Shown here one piece after another: positions 1-7,459 of a DNA stretch of 7,845 bases; the first letter of the stretch is position 1, and each line of letters begins with the position of its first letter. The notes below the pieces were generated by a model. That model was given only the letters and a program-made list of their open reading frames with translations, was not told where the DNA came from and did not search any database. This DNA is from Streptosporangiaceae bacterium (GTDB taxonomy: Bacteria > Actinomycetota > Actinomycetes > Streptosporangiales > Streptosporangiaceae), in assembly GCA_030041195.1 (NCBI GenBank), contig JASHOI010000174.1, positions 1 to 7,845 on the forward strand. Reading direction: 5' to 3'. Made by a program: the position numbers and the translations under genes.

Positions 1-129
1 GCCGGCCAGGCGGACGGCGTGGTCGTCGCCTCCGCGCTGATGCGCCAGGTCCTCGACGGTGCCACGGTCGGTGACGTCTCCCGGGCGGTCGCCGACCTGC
101 GCGCCGCCGTGGACCGGGCCTGGCCGTGA
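1..129 (+). CDS. trpA: Tryptophan synthase alpha chain-like protein, C-terminal end only
   Basis: Only the last 42 codons and the TGA stop are in the window. The peptide contains ADGVVVASALMRQVLDG followed by a helix rich in Ala, Val and Arg (AVADLRAAVDRAWP). This resembles the end of the TrpA TIM barrel, where an (A)DGV(I/V)VGSA strand-loop contributes to binding the phosphate of indole-3-glycerol phosphate, followed by a last helix. TrpA cleaves that substrate to indole and glyceraldehyde 3-phosphate and passes indole to TrpB. Here the usual GSA is ASA, so a divergent or secondary TrpA, or another phosphate-binding TIM barrel, is possible. The stop overlaps the GTG of the next gene by 4 bp, suggesting a shared transcript. 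The identification rests on about 40 residues. Confidence 0.55.
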   Translation, partial: AGQADGVVVASALMRQVLDGATVGDVSRAVADLRAAVDRAWP

Positions 130-935
130 CCAGCCAGGCCAGCCAAGCCCGGCAGGGGCTCGGCCCGGCCAGGCCGAGCGCCGCCCAGCGGCAGCCCAAG
201 TACCTGCAGATCCACGCCCGCCTGCACGACCGCATCAGCAGCGGCCAGTGGCCGGCCGGCAGTTCGCTGCCGTCCCAGCGCGAGCTCGCCGACGAGTTCG
301 GCGTCAGCCTGATGACGCTGCGGCAGGCCCTGCAGCTGCTGATCGACGACGGTCTCGTGGACACGAGGCACGGGAGCGGAACCTACGTGGCCGCCCGGTA
401 TTCGTACGATCTCGGCCACCTTCGCAGCTTCGCCACCGACCTCGCCGAGCAGGGCGCCGAGATCAGCACCAGGCTGCTGGCCGCCGAGGCCATCGTGCCC
501 CCGGGACCCGTGGGCGCCCGCCTCGGCGACCCCGCCATGGTGTTCCGGCTGCGCCGCCTCCGGCTGGTCGGCGGCCGGCCGCTGATCGTGCAGACGTCCT
601 ACCTGCCCGCTCCGCTGCTCCCCGATGCCCTGATCGGTGCCATTGAGCACGGTGACCTCGGCCACCGCGGGCTCTACACGATGCTCGCCGACCACGGGCT
701 GGCGGTGACCCGGGCCAGCGAGACCATTACCCCGACGACCCTCGGCCGGCAAGACGCCAGCGATCTCGGCCGGCCAGAAGCCAGCCTCGCGCTGCTCAGC
801 CACAGGACCAGCTTCACCGTGACCGGCGTCCCGGTCGTCGACGACCATGCGCTGCTGCCCGGCGACAGCGTCACGATCACCGCCAACCGTTCCGCTGAGC
901 ACCTCGAGGTGCACTACACGCTCATCGCGGGCTGA
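126..935 (+). CDS. GntR-family regulator of the HutC subfamily (GntR HTH + UTRA domain)
   Basis: A 269-residue DNA-binding repressor or activator. After a 24-residue flexible N-terminus, residues 25-90 form the GntR winged helix: PKYLQIHARLHDRI, then a Leu-Pro-Ser-Gln-Arg-Glu-Leu turn (48-54), FGVSLMTLRQAL, and the wing RHGSGTYV. Residues about 112-258 fit a UTRA effector domain, including the RLRRLRLVGGRPLIVQTSYLP strands (about 141-161) and a terminal VDDHALLPGD strand-turn. UTRA domains generally bind small metabolites such as sugar phosphates, urocanate or amino-acid derivatives; the ligand here is unknown. The GTG start lies inside the stop of the upstream trpA-like gene (GTGA), with no strong Shine-Dalgarno, so translation is probably coupled. 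Its 3' end overlaps the convergent lipoprotein gene by 14 bp. Plausible targets are itself, the upstream gene or the neighbouring glycosidase-like gene, but no operator was identified. Confidence 0.9.
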   Translation: MTSQASQARQGLGPARPSAAQRQPKYLQIHARLHDRISSGQWPAGSSLPSQRELADEFGVSLMTLRQALQLLIDDGLVDTRHGSGTYVAARYSYDLGHLRSFATDLAEQGAEISTRLLAAEAIVPPGPVGARLGDPAMVFRLRRLRLVGGRPLIVQTSYLPAPLLPDALIGAIEHGDLGHRGLYTMLADHGLAVTRASETITPTTLGRQDASDLGRPEASLALLSHRTSFTVTGVPVVDDHALLPGDSVTITANRSAEHLEVHYTLIAG

Positions 936-2208
936 GCCCGCGCTGCGGGATCGGGAAGAAGGGGTCGACCTTCTTCGCCGCCAGGATGTACCAGGCGGTG
1001 GTCCCGGTGTGCAGCGACGCGTAATAGCTGCCGCCCGCGCAGTCGCTGAGCCCGTCCCTCGATGCGGCGATGATCCCGAGCCCGTCGCCGTTTGGCCCGT
1101 CAGCCTGGGCGTGATAGATGTCGGCCAGGTACCGGGCCGCCAGCGCGTCGTCCCCGGGATCACCACGGAACTCCAGCGCGTCGGCCAGGTGCGCGGTCCC
1201 CTCGAACCAGACGCCCGACCGGTCGGCCCTGCAGTAGCTCACGCCGCTGAACCCGCCGGCGGTCACCGCGAGGTTCCGCACGATCCAGGTGACCGAGGCC
1301 GCGTAGGCGGGATCGCGCAGGGCCAGGAACGACCAGCTGTTGATGTCCTCGGGCAGTTCCGCCTTGTTCGGGGTCACGCCGTCGCCGGTGGTCCCGACGT
1401 CGAAGTGGTCCTGCCGGCCGTCCCACATCGCGGCGACGAAGCGCCGCGCCCAGGCCGCACGGGCCGACCACACCTGCGCGCCCGTCTCCCTGGCGAGAAG
1501 CGTAAACAGGGCGTACAGGTCGATGTTGTGCTCGGTGGACTTCCATTCGATCTTCTGGCCGCCCGCGGTCTCGCCCCCGGTATAGCCGCCTGCCCCCCGT
1601 GCGTCGTAACAGTGCGCCTGCACCCAGTTGCCGATCGCCTCCGCACCGTCCAGGTACGCCGCGGCGCCTGTGGCCGCGTAAAGCTGCGCCAGCGCCAGCC
1701 CGGCCCAGGCCATGTTGCCCGCCAGCGTTGCCGGGTCCACGGCGTCGACATCGCCGGGACCGAGCAGCGGACTGGGCGCGTAAGCGGCCCGGATGCGCCC
1801 GTCATGCGCGGGATCATGTGCCTGGACATACAGCAGCCCGTCGCCGATCACCTCCGCCCTGGCCCGGCCGGCGGAGCTCCCCTCGGCCAGGTACGCGTCG
1901 ATCACCAGCGCGTCGTCGTACGTCACCGAGGAGGTAAAGCCCTGCCGTCCCAGCACTCCGCCGCTGAAGCTCTGCACCAGGCGGGGGGTGGAACCGGCGG
2001 CGTACCTGTCCATCATCAGGTTCAGGAACGCATAGGCCCGGGCGACACTGTGGTCGAGCTGGCCGGCCGGGACCGCCGCTGGCTTGCCGCCCGTGGCCCC
2101 GGTCGTCCCGGCCGGATCATGGCCCGGTCCCAGCGCGCAGCCCGTGGCGCTCGCGGCGACGGCCAGCCCGGCCGTGATCGCGGCGCCGGCCAGGGCGATC
2201 CGCCTCAT
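922..2208 (-). CDS. Exported lipoprotein with a six-hairpin glycosidase-like (alpha/alpha barrel) domain
   Basis: Starting at ATG 2208 the product has 428 residues. Residues 1-24 are a lipoprotein signal peptide: Arg2-Arg3, a hydrophobic Ala/Leu/Val core, and a lipobox-like A-T-G-C with Cys24. A Gly/Pro/Thr linker follows to about residue 50. The rest is made of repeated helix pairs typical of (alpha/alpha)6 toroids. Motifs include TYDDALVIDAYL (96-107), NMAWAGLALAQLY (165-177), STEHNIDLYALF (224-235), EDINSW (288-293), WFEGTAHLADAL (334-345) and LHTGTTAWYILAA (399-411). Acidic residues Asp98, Asp99, Glu226 and Glu336 sit where such barrels often place catalytic or substrate-binding groups, but I cannot assign a glycoside hydrolase family or substrate. 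Cys200, Cys326 and Cys390 are unusual for an exported protein of this type. An upstream ATG at 2265 would add 19 residues ahead of the signal peptide and is less likely. A G-rich ribosome binding site precedes ATG 2208. Confidence 0.8.
   Translation of the reverse strand: MRRIALAGAAITAGLAVAASATGCALGPGHDPAGTTGATGGKPAAVPAGQLDHSVARAYAFLNLMMDRYAAGSTPRLVQSFSGGVLGRQGFTSSVTYDDALVIDAYLAEGSSAGRARAEVIGDGLLYVQAHDPAHDGRIRAAYAPSPLLGPGDVDAVDPATLAGNMAWAGLALAQLYAATGAAAYLDGAEAIGNWVQAHCYDARGAGGYTGGETAGGQKIEWKSTEHNIDLYALFTLLARETGAQVWSARAAWARRFVAAMWDGRQDHFDVGTTGDGVTPNKAELPEDINSWSFLALRDPAYAASVTWIVRNLAVTAGGFSGVSYCRADRSGVWFEGTAHLADALEFRGDPGDDALAARYLADIYHAQADGPNGDGLGIIAASRDGLSDCAGGSYYASLHTGTTAWYILAAKKVDPFFPIPQRGLSPR
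926..942. terminator. 17-bp palindrome across the convergent gene ends, possible bidirectional terminator
   Basis: CGCGGGCT-G-AGCCCGCG is a perfect 8-bp inverted repeat around one central base. In RNA it could fold as a 6-bp GC stem with a 5-nt loop on either strand. It contains the stop codon of the GntR gene and overlaps the last codons of the convergent lipoprotein gene. No U-run follows on either side, so intrinsic termination would be inefficient. Its position between convergent genes is the main argument. Confidence 0.3.
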
Positions 2209-2210
2209 GT

Positions 2211-2263
2211 CCCCCCGCTCCCCCCGCAGCCAACGCACCCCCGCCGACCCCCCTGTGATCCCC
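2211..2263 (-). promoter_or_regulatory. G-tract-rich 5' leader and ribosome binding site of the lipoprotein gene
   Basis: Read on the coding (minus) strand, the 55 nt before ATG 2208 carry five G runs of 4, 6, 5, 6 and 6 bases (plus-strand C runs at 2260-2263, 2248-2253, 2238-2242, 2220-2225 and 2211-2216). The two runs nearest the start form a GGGGGGAG-type Shine-Dalgarno region. Spacers between runs are 6, 5, 12 and 3 nt, so a G-quadruplex in the mRNA or non-template strand is conceivable, though one loop is long. This could hide the ribosome binding site. No convincing -10/-35 pair was found. Confidence 0.35.
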
Positions 2264-2281
2264 AAACCGGCCGCCCTGCAA

Positions 2282-2337
2282 CAGTGTGAAGGGACCCACG
2301 CTGTTCCTGCAGCAACAGCGCGGGTCCCATGACACTG
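2282..2337 (-). terminator. Strong hairpin terminator-like element downstream of the aldo/keto reductase gene
   Basis: A 15-bp stem (arms 2291-2305 and 2314-2328, 8-nt loop CCTGCAGC) has 14 Watson-Crick pairs. The odd pair is A-C on the plus strand but G-U in minus-strand RNA, so the minus transcript pairs fully. Outside it, CAGTGT (2282-2287) and ACACTG (2332-2337) make a further 6-bp stem separated by a 3x3 internal loop. The hairpin arm lies 36 nt beyond the aldo/keto reductase stop. There is no U-run, which is common for high-GC actinobacterial terminators. A diverged copy lies at 5239-5280. Confidence 0.6.
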
Positions 2338-2342
2338 AATGG
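2300..2342 (-). repeat. Dispersed intergenic repeat, copy 1
   Basis: This stretch aligns with 5239-5280 at 33 of 43 columns, with one gap. Shared blocks are GCTGTT, AGCA, CAGC, GGG-CCCA, GACAC and AATGG. It covers most of the hairpin plus its AATGG flank. Its right end is 22 nt from the stop codon of the aldo/keto reductase gene, almost the same distance as copy 2 from pspA. Confidence 0.6.
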
Positions 2343-2364
2343 GGCGCGGAGAGAGCGCCGAATG

Positions 2365-3318
<954 letters not shown>

Positions 3319-3324
3319 GTAAGT

Positions 3325-3330
3325 TCCGCC
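3325..3330 (-). promoter_or_regulatory. Shine-Dalgarno of the aldo/keto reductase gene, touching the merR stop
   Basis: On the minus strand GGCGGA lies 6 nt before GTG 3318, with a second purine block AGGAT just upstream. The site touches the last base of the merR TAG stop (3330-3332), so ribosomes ending on merR would be delivered to it. It supports the GTG 3318 start over longer frames. Confidence 0.55.
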
Positions 3331-3704
3331 TATCCTTTTCCGGCCGCAGCCAGGCGGCTGCAGTAGTTCCCGATCTTGGCGTCGAGCAGCTTCAGGCATT
3401 CCTGCTGTTCCCGCAGGGCCTGGCGGACCCGCTCGCGGTGCACCCGCAACAGGTCGACCCGCTCCTGCTCGCGCGCTCCCGACCGCACCAGCTCGGCGTA
3501 GCTGAGCATGTCGCGCACGGGCATCCCGGTCGCGCGCAGCTTGCTCAGCAGCATCAGCCAGTCGAGGTCGGCGTCGCTGAAGCGCCGCCGCCCGTCGGCC
3601 GTGCGCTCGACCCGTTCCAGCAGGCCGATGCGTTCATACCAGCGCAGCGTGTACTGGGTCAGCCCGCACTTCTCGGCGGCCTCCCTGGTGGTCCAGCCGG
3701 TCAC
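3330..3704 (-). CDS. MerR-family transcriptional regulator, YyaN/AdhR type
   Basis: A 124-residue dimeric activator/repressor. Residues 1-70 are the MerR winged helix: [25 protein letters not shown] (5-29), wing [17 protein letters not shown] (34-50), then [18 protein letters not shown] (57-73). Residues about 76-118 form the antiparallel dimerisation helix ([23 protein letters not shown]). There is no large C-terminal drug-binding domain. In the related NmlR/AdhR proteins a Cys in an (I/F)KC(L)R context senses electrophiles; here that position appears to be Lys55, while Cys13, Cys103 and Cys115 lie elsewhere. The GTG at 3704 is chosen because homology begins there and the MerR-type promoter places the transcript start at that codon; the open frame continues far upstream without similarity. 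MerR-aldo/keto reductase pairs are common, suggesting control of aldehyde or electrophile detoxification. Confidence 0.92.
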   Translation of the reverse strand: MTGWTTREAAEKCGLTQYTLRWYERIGLLERVERTADGRRRFSDADLDWLMLLSKLRATGMPVRDMLSYAELVRSGAREQERVDLLRVHRERVRQALREQQECLKLLDAKIGNYCSRLAAAGKG

Positions 3705-3711
3705 GTATCCG

Positions 3712-3742
3712 ACCCTAGGCGTTAGAGTGCACTCCAACGCAA
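3712..3742 (-). promoter_or_regulatory. MerR-type promoter and operator of the merR-aldo/keto reductase operon
   Basis: On the minus strand a -35 TTGCGT (plus 3737-3742) and a -10 TAGGGT (plus 3712-3717) are separated by exactly 19 bp, the long spacer typical of MerR-controlled promoters. CGTTAGAGTGCACTCCAACG (3720-3739), a 20-bp palindrome with one mismatched pair, spans almost the whole spacer. The -10 ends 7 nt before the merR GTG, predicting a leaderless transcript beginning at the start codon. The likely mechanism is autoregulation, with the bound dimer twisting the over-long spacer when activated. Confidence 0.8.
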
Positions 3743-3765
3743 ACCGCCCGTCGGCATGGCCGGGA

Positions 3766-4935
<1,170 letters not shown>

Positions 4936-4951
4936 GACGCCATGAGATCAC

Positions 4952-4972
4952 GAACATTACCTGGAACGTAAC
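4952..4972. promoter_or_regulatory. Direct repeat upstream of the aminotransferase, possible operator
   Basis: GAACATTAC (4952-4960) and GAACGTAAC (4964-4972) match at 7 of 9 positions and are 12 bp apart, about one helical turn. On the minus strand the first half includes TAATGT, a possible -10 for the aminotransferase gene, but I see no matching -35. It is one of the few AT-richer spots in this gap. Weak evidence. Confidence 0.25.
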
Positions 4973-5028
4973 GCCCCTTCCGATTCCGCTGCGATCGGGC
5001 CCAACCTTCCCGCGGCCGTTGGCGTCTG

Positions 5029-5251
5029 GTGAGTCAGGCAAGCAGTTACGGGGCCGGCCGTGCCCGGGCGATCATCCTGGCGGCTGCCACGGCTGCCGCG
5101 GCTGCCGCGCTGGCGGGCTGCGGGGGCAGCCATCCGAACGCGACTGGCACGCCGGGCCAGGCGACGGGTGGCTCCCGCCCGCCAGCCGGCCCGGCCTCTG
5201 TCCGTCAACCCCGGGCCCGCCATGATCAACGGAAGATTGCTGTTGCTCTAG
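5029..5251 (+). pseudogene. Lipoprotein gene remnant: intact signal peptide without a recognisable mature domain
   Basis: From GTG 5029 the frame encodes a convincing lipoprotein signal: Arg11 and Arg13, an Ala-rich hydrophobic core (15-29), the lipobox L-A-G-C with Cys31, then GGSHPNATG and a Gly/Pro/Thr/Ser linker. Codons stay GC3-rich to about position 5190; after that the same frame acquires atypical codons (TCT, CGT, CAA, CAT, GAT, ATT). The next frame (+1) instead shows GC-rich third positions (GPAMINGR region) and ends at TAG 5249-5251 inside the hairpin repeat. This suggests a frameshift and loss of the mature protein, leaving a fragment. The original frame formally stays open to 5895, but only antisense to pspA. 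No clear Shine-Dalgarno was seen. It could instead be a genuine very short lipoprotein, or chance coding in Ala-rich DNA. Confidence 0.4.
5083..5109 (+). repeat. Three tandem 9-bp units in the lipoprotein signal-peptide core
   Basis: GCTGCCACG, GCTGCCGCG and GCTGCCGCG follow each other without gaps and encode the Ala-rich hydrophobic core. The units differ at one base. Such short in-frame repeats can change in copy number by slippage without breaking the frame. Confidence 0.6.
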
Positions 5252-5260
5252 CAGCAGCAA
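5237..5260 (-). terminator. Hairpin downstream of pspA, possible terminator
   Basis: TTGCTGTTGC and GCAGCAGCAA flank a 4-nt TCTA loop, giving a 10-bp stem with one G-T pair (A-C in minus-strand RNA). The stem starts 41 nt beyond the pspA stop. There is no U-run. It occupies the same place in the repeat as the loop-proximal part of the stronger hairpin at 2291-2328, but here the GGGACCC block has no pairing partner. Confidence 0.45.
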
Positions 5261-5280
5261 GGGACCCACGACACCAATGG
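5239..5280 (-). repeat. Dispersed intergenic repeat, copy 2
   Basis: This is the diverged second copy of the element at 2300-2342 (33 of 43 aligned columns identical, same orientation). Its right end is 21 nt from the pspA stop codon, compared with 22 nt for copy 1 and the aldo/keto reductase. The 12-mer AAGGGACCCACG at 5259-5270 also matches the left arm of the first hairpin (2289-2300). Confidence 0.6.
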
Positions 5281-5301
5281 CGGGCCGCTGGGCGGCGCGG
5301 G

Positions 5302-6051
5302 TTAGCTCGAGCTGCTGCTGTCGCCGCTGGGGAGCTCGGCGGCGGGAGAGCTGCCCGGGCCGATCTGGGCCTTGAGCGCGGCGAGTTCCTTGTCCACCTC
5401 AGCGTTCGCGCCGGCCTCGTCGAGTTCCTTCTGGATGTCGTCGGTGTCCCCGCCGACGTCCTCGAGCACGCCGGACTGCAGCAGTTCGTCAGTGGCGTCG
5501 GCACGGGCCTGCATGTTGGCGATCTTGTCCTGGGCCCGCTGCAGCGCCGCGCCAGCGTCGCCGTAGGTCTTCGAGATCCCGGTGACCGACTCGTTCACGG
5601 AACTCTCCGCCTGCGCCGCGGTGTACTGCGCCTTCAGCGTTTCCTTCTTGGTGCGGAACTCGTTGACCCGCTGCTGCAGCGCGGCGAGGGTCTGCTCAAG
5701 CTTCTGCTCTTCCTCGGTGAGCTGCTGGTGCTGCGGCTCCAGCCCGTCGATCTGCTGCTGCGCGGCGGCCTTGCGGGACAGGGCCTCCCTGGCCAGGTCC
5801 TCCCTGCCCTGAGCGAGCGCGGCCTTGGCCTGGTCGTTCAGGTGGTCGATCGTGTGCTGGAACTGCTGCTCCTGCAACTCGAGCTGCTTGCGTGACGCGG
5901 CGATCGTCACCAGCCCCCGCTTGACCTGGGTGATCTGGTCCAGCATCTGGTCGTAGGAGTAGTCGAGCATCTCGTCGGGCTTTTCGGCCGCATCGAGAGC
6001 CTTGTTGGTCTTGGCGGCGACTATGTCGTGGGCCCGCTGGAAGAGACTCAT
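5302..6051 (-). CDS. pspA: PspA/IM30-family membrane-stress protein
   Basis: A 249-residue protein that is almost wholly helical coiled coil. The N-terminus MSLFQRAHDIVAAKTNKALD is the amphipathic helix that binds stressed membrane. AEKPDEMLDYSYDQMLDQI (22-40) is the characteristic early motif; long Gln/Glu/Lys/Ala-rich heptads follow to about residue 195, and DDIQKELDEAGANAEVDKELAALKAQI closes the domain. PspA proteins assemble into ESCRT-III-like rods or rings that support damaged inner membranes. The tail (231-249) is a low-complexity Gly/Pro/Ser segment ending in five serines. ATG 6051 has a strong Shine-Dalgarno. No PspB, PspC, PspF or ClgR-like partner is in view. The hipA-like gene ends 84 bp upstream on the same strand, so co-transcription is possible, although pspA may have its own promoter. 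Confidence 0.93.
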   Translation of the reverse strand: MSLFQRAHDIVAAKTNKALDAAEKPDEMLDYSYDQMLDQITQVKRGLVTIAASRKQLELQEQQFQHTIDHLNDQAKAALAQGREDLAREALSRKAAAQQQIDGLEPQHQQLTEEEQKLEQTLAALQQRVNEFRTKKETLKAQYTAAQAESSVNESVTGISKTYGDAGAALQRAQDKIANMQARADATDELLQSGVLEDVGGDTDDIQKELDEAGANAEVDKELAALKAQIGPGSSPAAELPSGDSSSSS

Positions 6052-6060
6052 GGAAGATCG

Positions 6061-6068
6061 GCTCCTTT
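6061..6068 (-). promoter_or_regulatory. Strong Shine-Dalgarno of pspA
   Basis: On the minus strand AAAGGAGC lies 9 nt before ATG 6051. It is the best ribosome binding site in the window and fixes the pspA start; high translation would suit an abundant scaffold protein. Confidence 0.8.
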
Positions 6069-6135
6069 GCCCGAGTGGCAGCGCTGCTACGAAGGCTACC
6101 GCGAGGCCCTGCGAGCTAGGTGCGCAAGCGGTGCG

Positions 6136-7410
6136 TCAGGCGAGGTCCCCGAGCAGGCCCGCGGTCAGCGCCCGCGCTCGCTCGGCCTCCGGGTGCTCGA
6201 ACGCGGGCTCCATCGCGTCCAGGTCGTCGTGATCCAGCCCATACGAAGCGGCGACGTCCCGCCAGCCCGCCGCGGCCTGGGTGACCTCGGCGAGGACAGA
6301 CAACGCGGCGCTGGCGTCCAGCCCGAACCGGTCGGCGACGCCCATCAGCGTGTCCACGCTCGCGGTCGTGTCGGTGAGGTCGATCGCGGTGCTCAGCTGC
6401 TTCGGGCCGGGTGCGGGGTTGGGGTTGAGATCGAACGCGGGCGACAGCGCCCACGAGCCGGCCCGGTGGTGCAGGAACCCGTGGTTGCGTAGGTGGTCGT
6501 CGGTGTTCGAGATCAGGATCGAGAACGCGATCCGGCGCCAGAGCTCGCGCAGGTCGGCGCCGGCGTCCGGGGACCGTTCCTCGATCACCTCGGCGATCTC
6601 CAGGTAGCTGCGCTGCTCCCCGTAGCCGGCGTTGAGCATCGTCCTCGCGCTCGCGTAGCCGACCCGGCCGCCGGCGTGCCGGTCGAAGCGGGTCACGATG
6701 AACACGTGCGCATCCCCCACCTCGATCAGCTCGGAGTCGGGCAGCGAGACCCCGGCGGCGCGGGCCAGGTCGTGCGCCACCTTCTCCCAGGTCATCACGT
6801 CCCAGCTGTCCCAGCCGACCTTCGGCAACTTGGCGATCGCGGCCCGCCCGGCCGGGTCAGCGAAGTGCACCTTCGGGCGCCAGCCGCCGATGGAGCCGCC
6901 GGCCCGGACGAGTAGTTCGAGGTCCGCGTAACCGATGGCGTCCTGCTCAACGCGCGCGGCAAGCTCGAGCAGGCCCGGCAGGTCCGCCAGGACGGGCGGA
7001 GCCGAGGTCACGGCCGCGACGAACGCCGCCTGATCACCGCCGCGGTAGCGCAGCGCCCCCTGACGCAGGTCATCCCGGACGCCGGTGAGCACGTCGAGCA
7101 CGCCGATCGGGCGTGGCTGGGTGCCCTCCTCCGCCGCCCTCGCGAGTTCGGCACGCCGGATCAGCGACCAGCCCCACCCGTCCGGCGAGCTGTCGGCGAA
7201 CGCCCCGAACGTCGGGCGGCCCTCGGCCGGCCGCAGCTCGCCGGGGACCAGCGGCAGCTCAGGATCCAGCGGGTACGCGCCGGGGTCGGCCAGGTACCCG
7301 TCGTCGTAGCTGAAGCTCGCGACCGCTCGCCCGCTGTCGTCCGGCTGGAGCCGGCCGGCCAGCAGGTTCCGTTCACCGGCGGCGACATAGACGGCAACCT
7401 CGCTGCTCAC
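6136..7410 (-). CDS. HipA-family serine/threonine kinase-like protein without adjacent HipB
   Basis: A 424-residue HipA-like protein. Residues 5-115 form the N-terminal HipA subdomain (FSYDDGYLADPGAYPLDPELP and the FADSSPDGWG signature). The kinase core follows: Gly-rich autophosphorylation-type loop GGSIGGWRPKVHF (171-183; Ser173 at the place of E. coli HipA Ser150), Lys194 in AIAKLPK for ATP, TRFDRH (240-245), the catalytic NTDDHLRNHG (302-311; Asp304 and Asn309), and the metal-binding Asp327 in LSPAFDLNPNP. All key kinase residues appear present. E. coli HipA phosphorylates glutamyl-tRNA synthetase and is neutralised by the DNA-binding HipB; here no HipB-sized gene lies on either side, so target and control are unknown. 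The GTG at 7410 is chosen because similarity begins at SSEVAVYVAAG and a promoter-like sequence ends just upstream; the open frame runs back to 7788 through unrelated sequence. Confidence 0.88.
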   Translation of the reverse strand: MSSEVAVYVAAGERNLLAGRLQPDDSGRAVASFSYDDGYLADPGAYPLDPELPLVPGELRPAEGRPTFGAFADSSPDGWGWSLIRRAELARAAEEGTQPRPIGVLDVLTGVRDDLRQGALRYRGGDQAAFVAAVTSAPPVLADLPGLLELAARVEQDAIGYADLELLVRAGGSIGGWRPKVHFADPAGRAAIAKLPKVGWDSWDVMTWEKVAHDLARAAGVSLPDSELIEVGDAHVFIVTRFDRHAGGRVGYASARTMLNAGYGEQRSYLEIAEVIEERSPDAGADLRELWRRIAFSILISNTDDHLRNHGFLHHRAGSWALSPAFDLNPNPAPGPKQLSTAIDLTDTTASVDTLMGVADRFGLDASAALSVLAEVTQAAAGWRDVAASYGLDHDDLDAMEPAFEHPEAERARALTAGLLGDLA

Positions 7411-7418
7411 GCTTGAAG

Positions 7419-7448
7419 ATCTTGGACCGTGTGCCCCGCGGCAGTCAA
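7419..7448 (-). promoter_or_regulatory. Candidate leaderless promoter of the hipA-like gene
   Basis: On the minus strand TTGACT (plus 7443-7448) is a good -35. CAAGAT (plus 7419-7424), 18 bp downstream, is a mediocre -10. It ends 8 nt before GTG 7410, so transcription would start at or next to the start codon. The absence of a Shine-Dalgarno before this GTG agrees with leaderless translation. Confidence 0.4.
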
Positions 7449-7459
7449 ACGCGGCACGG

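Noticed and set aside
847..2289. Long plus-strand open frame of 480 codons
   Set aside because: It is antisense to the lipoprotein gene. Its translation is a low-complexity Arg/Pro/Gly shadow with no domain, whereas the minus strand gives a signal peptide and an ordered helical protein.
5252..5895. Continuation of the lipoprotein signal-peptide frame into the pspA region
   Set aside because: Beyond about 5250 this frame is only the antisense of pspA, with Leu/Gly-rich shadow composition. A real lipoprotein body would not coincide with a conserved gene on the other strand.
5302..7410. HipA plus PspA as a toxin-antitoxin pair
   Set aside because: PspA is a well-known membrane scaffold with no antitoxin or DNA-binding features, and the HipA-like gene comes first with an 84-bp gap. 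Adjacency alone does not support the claim.
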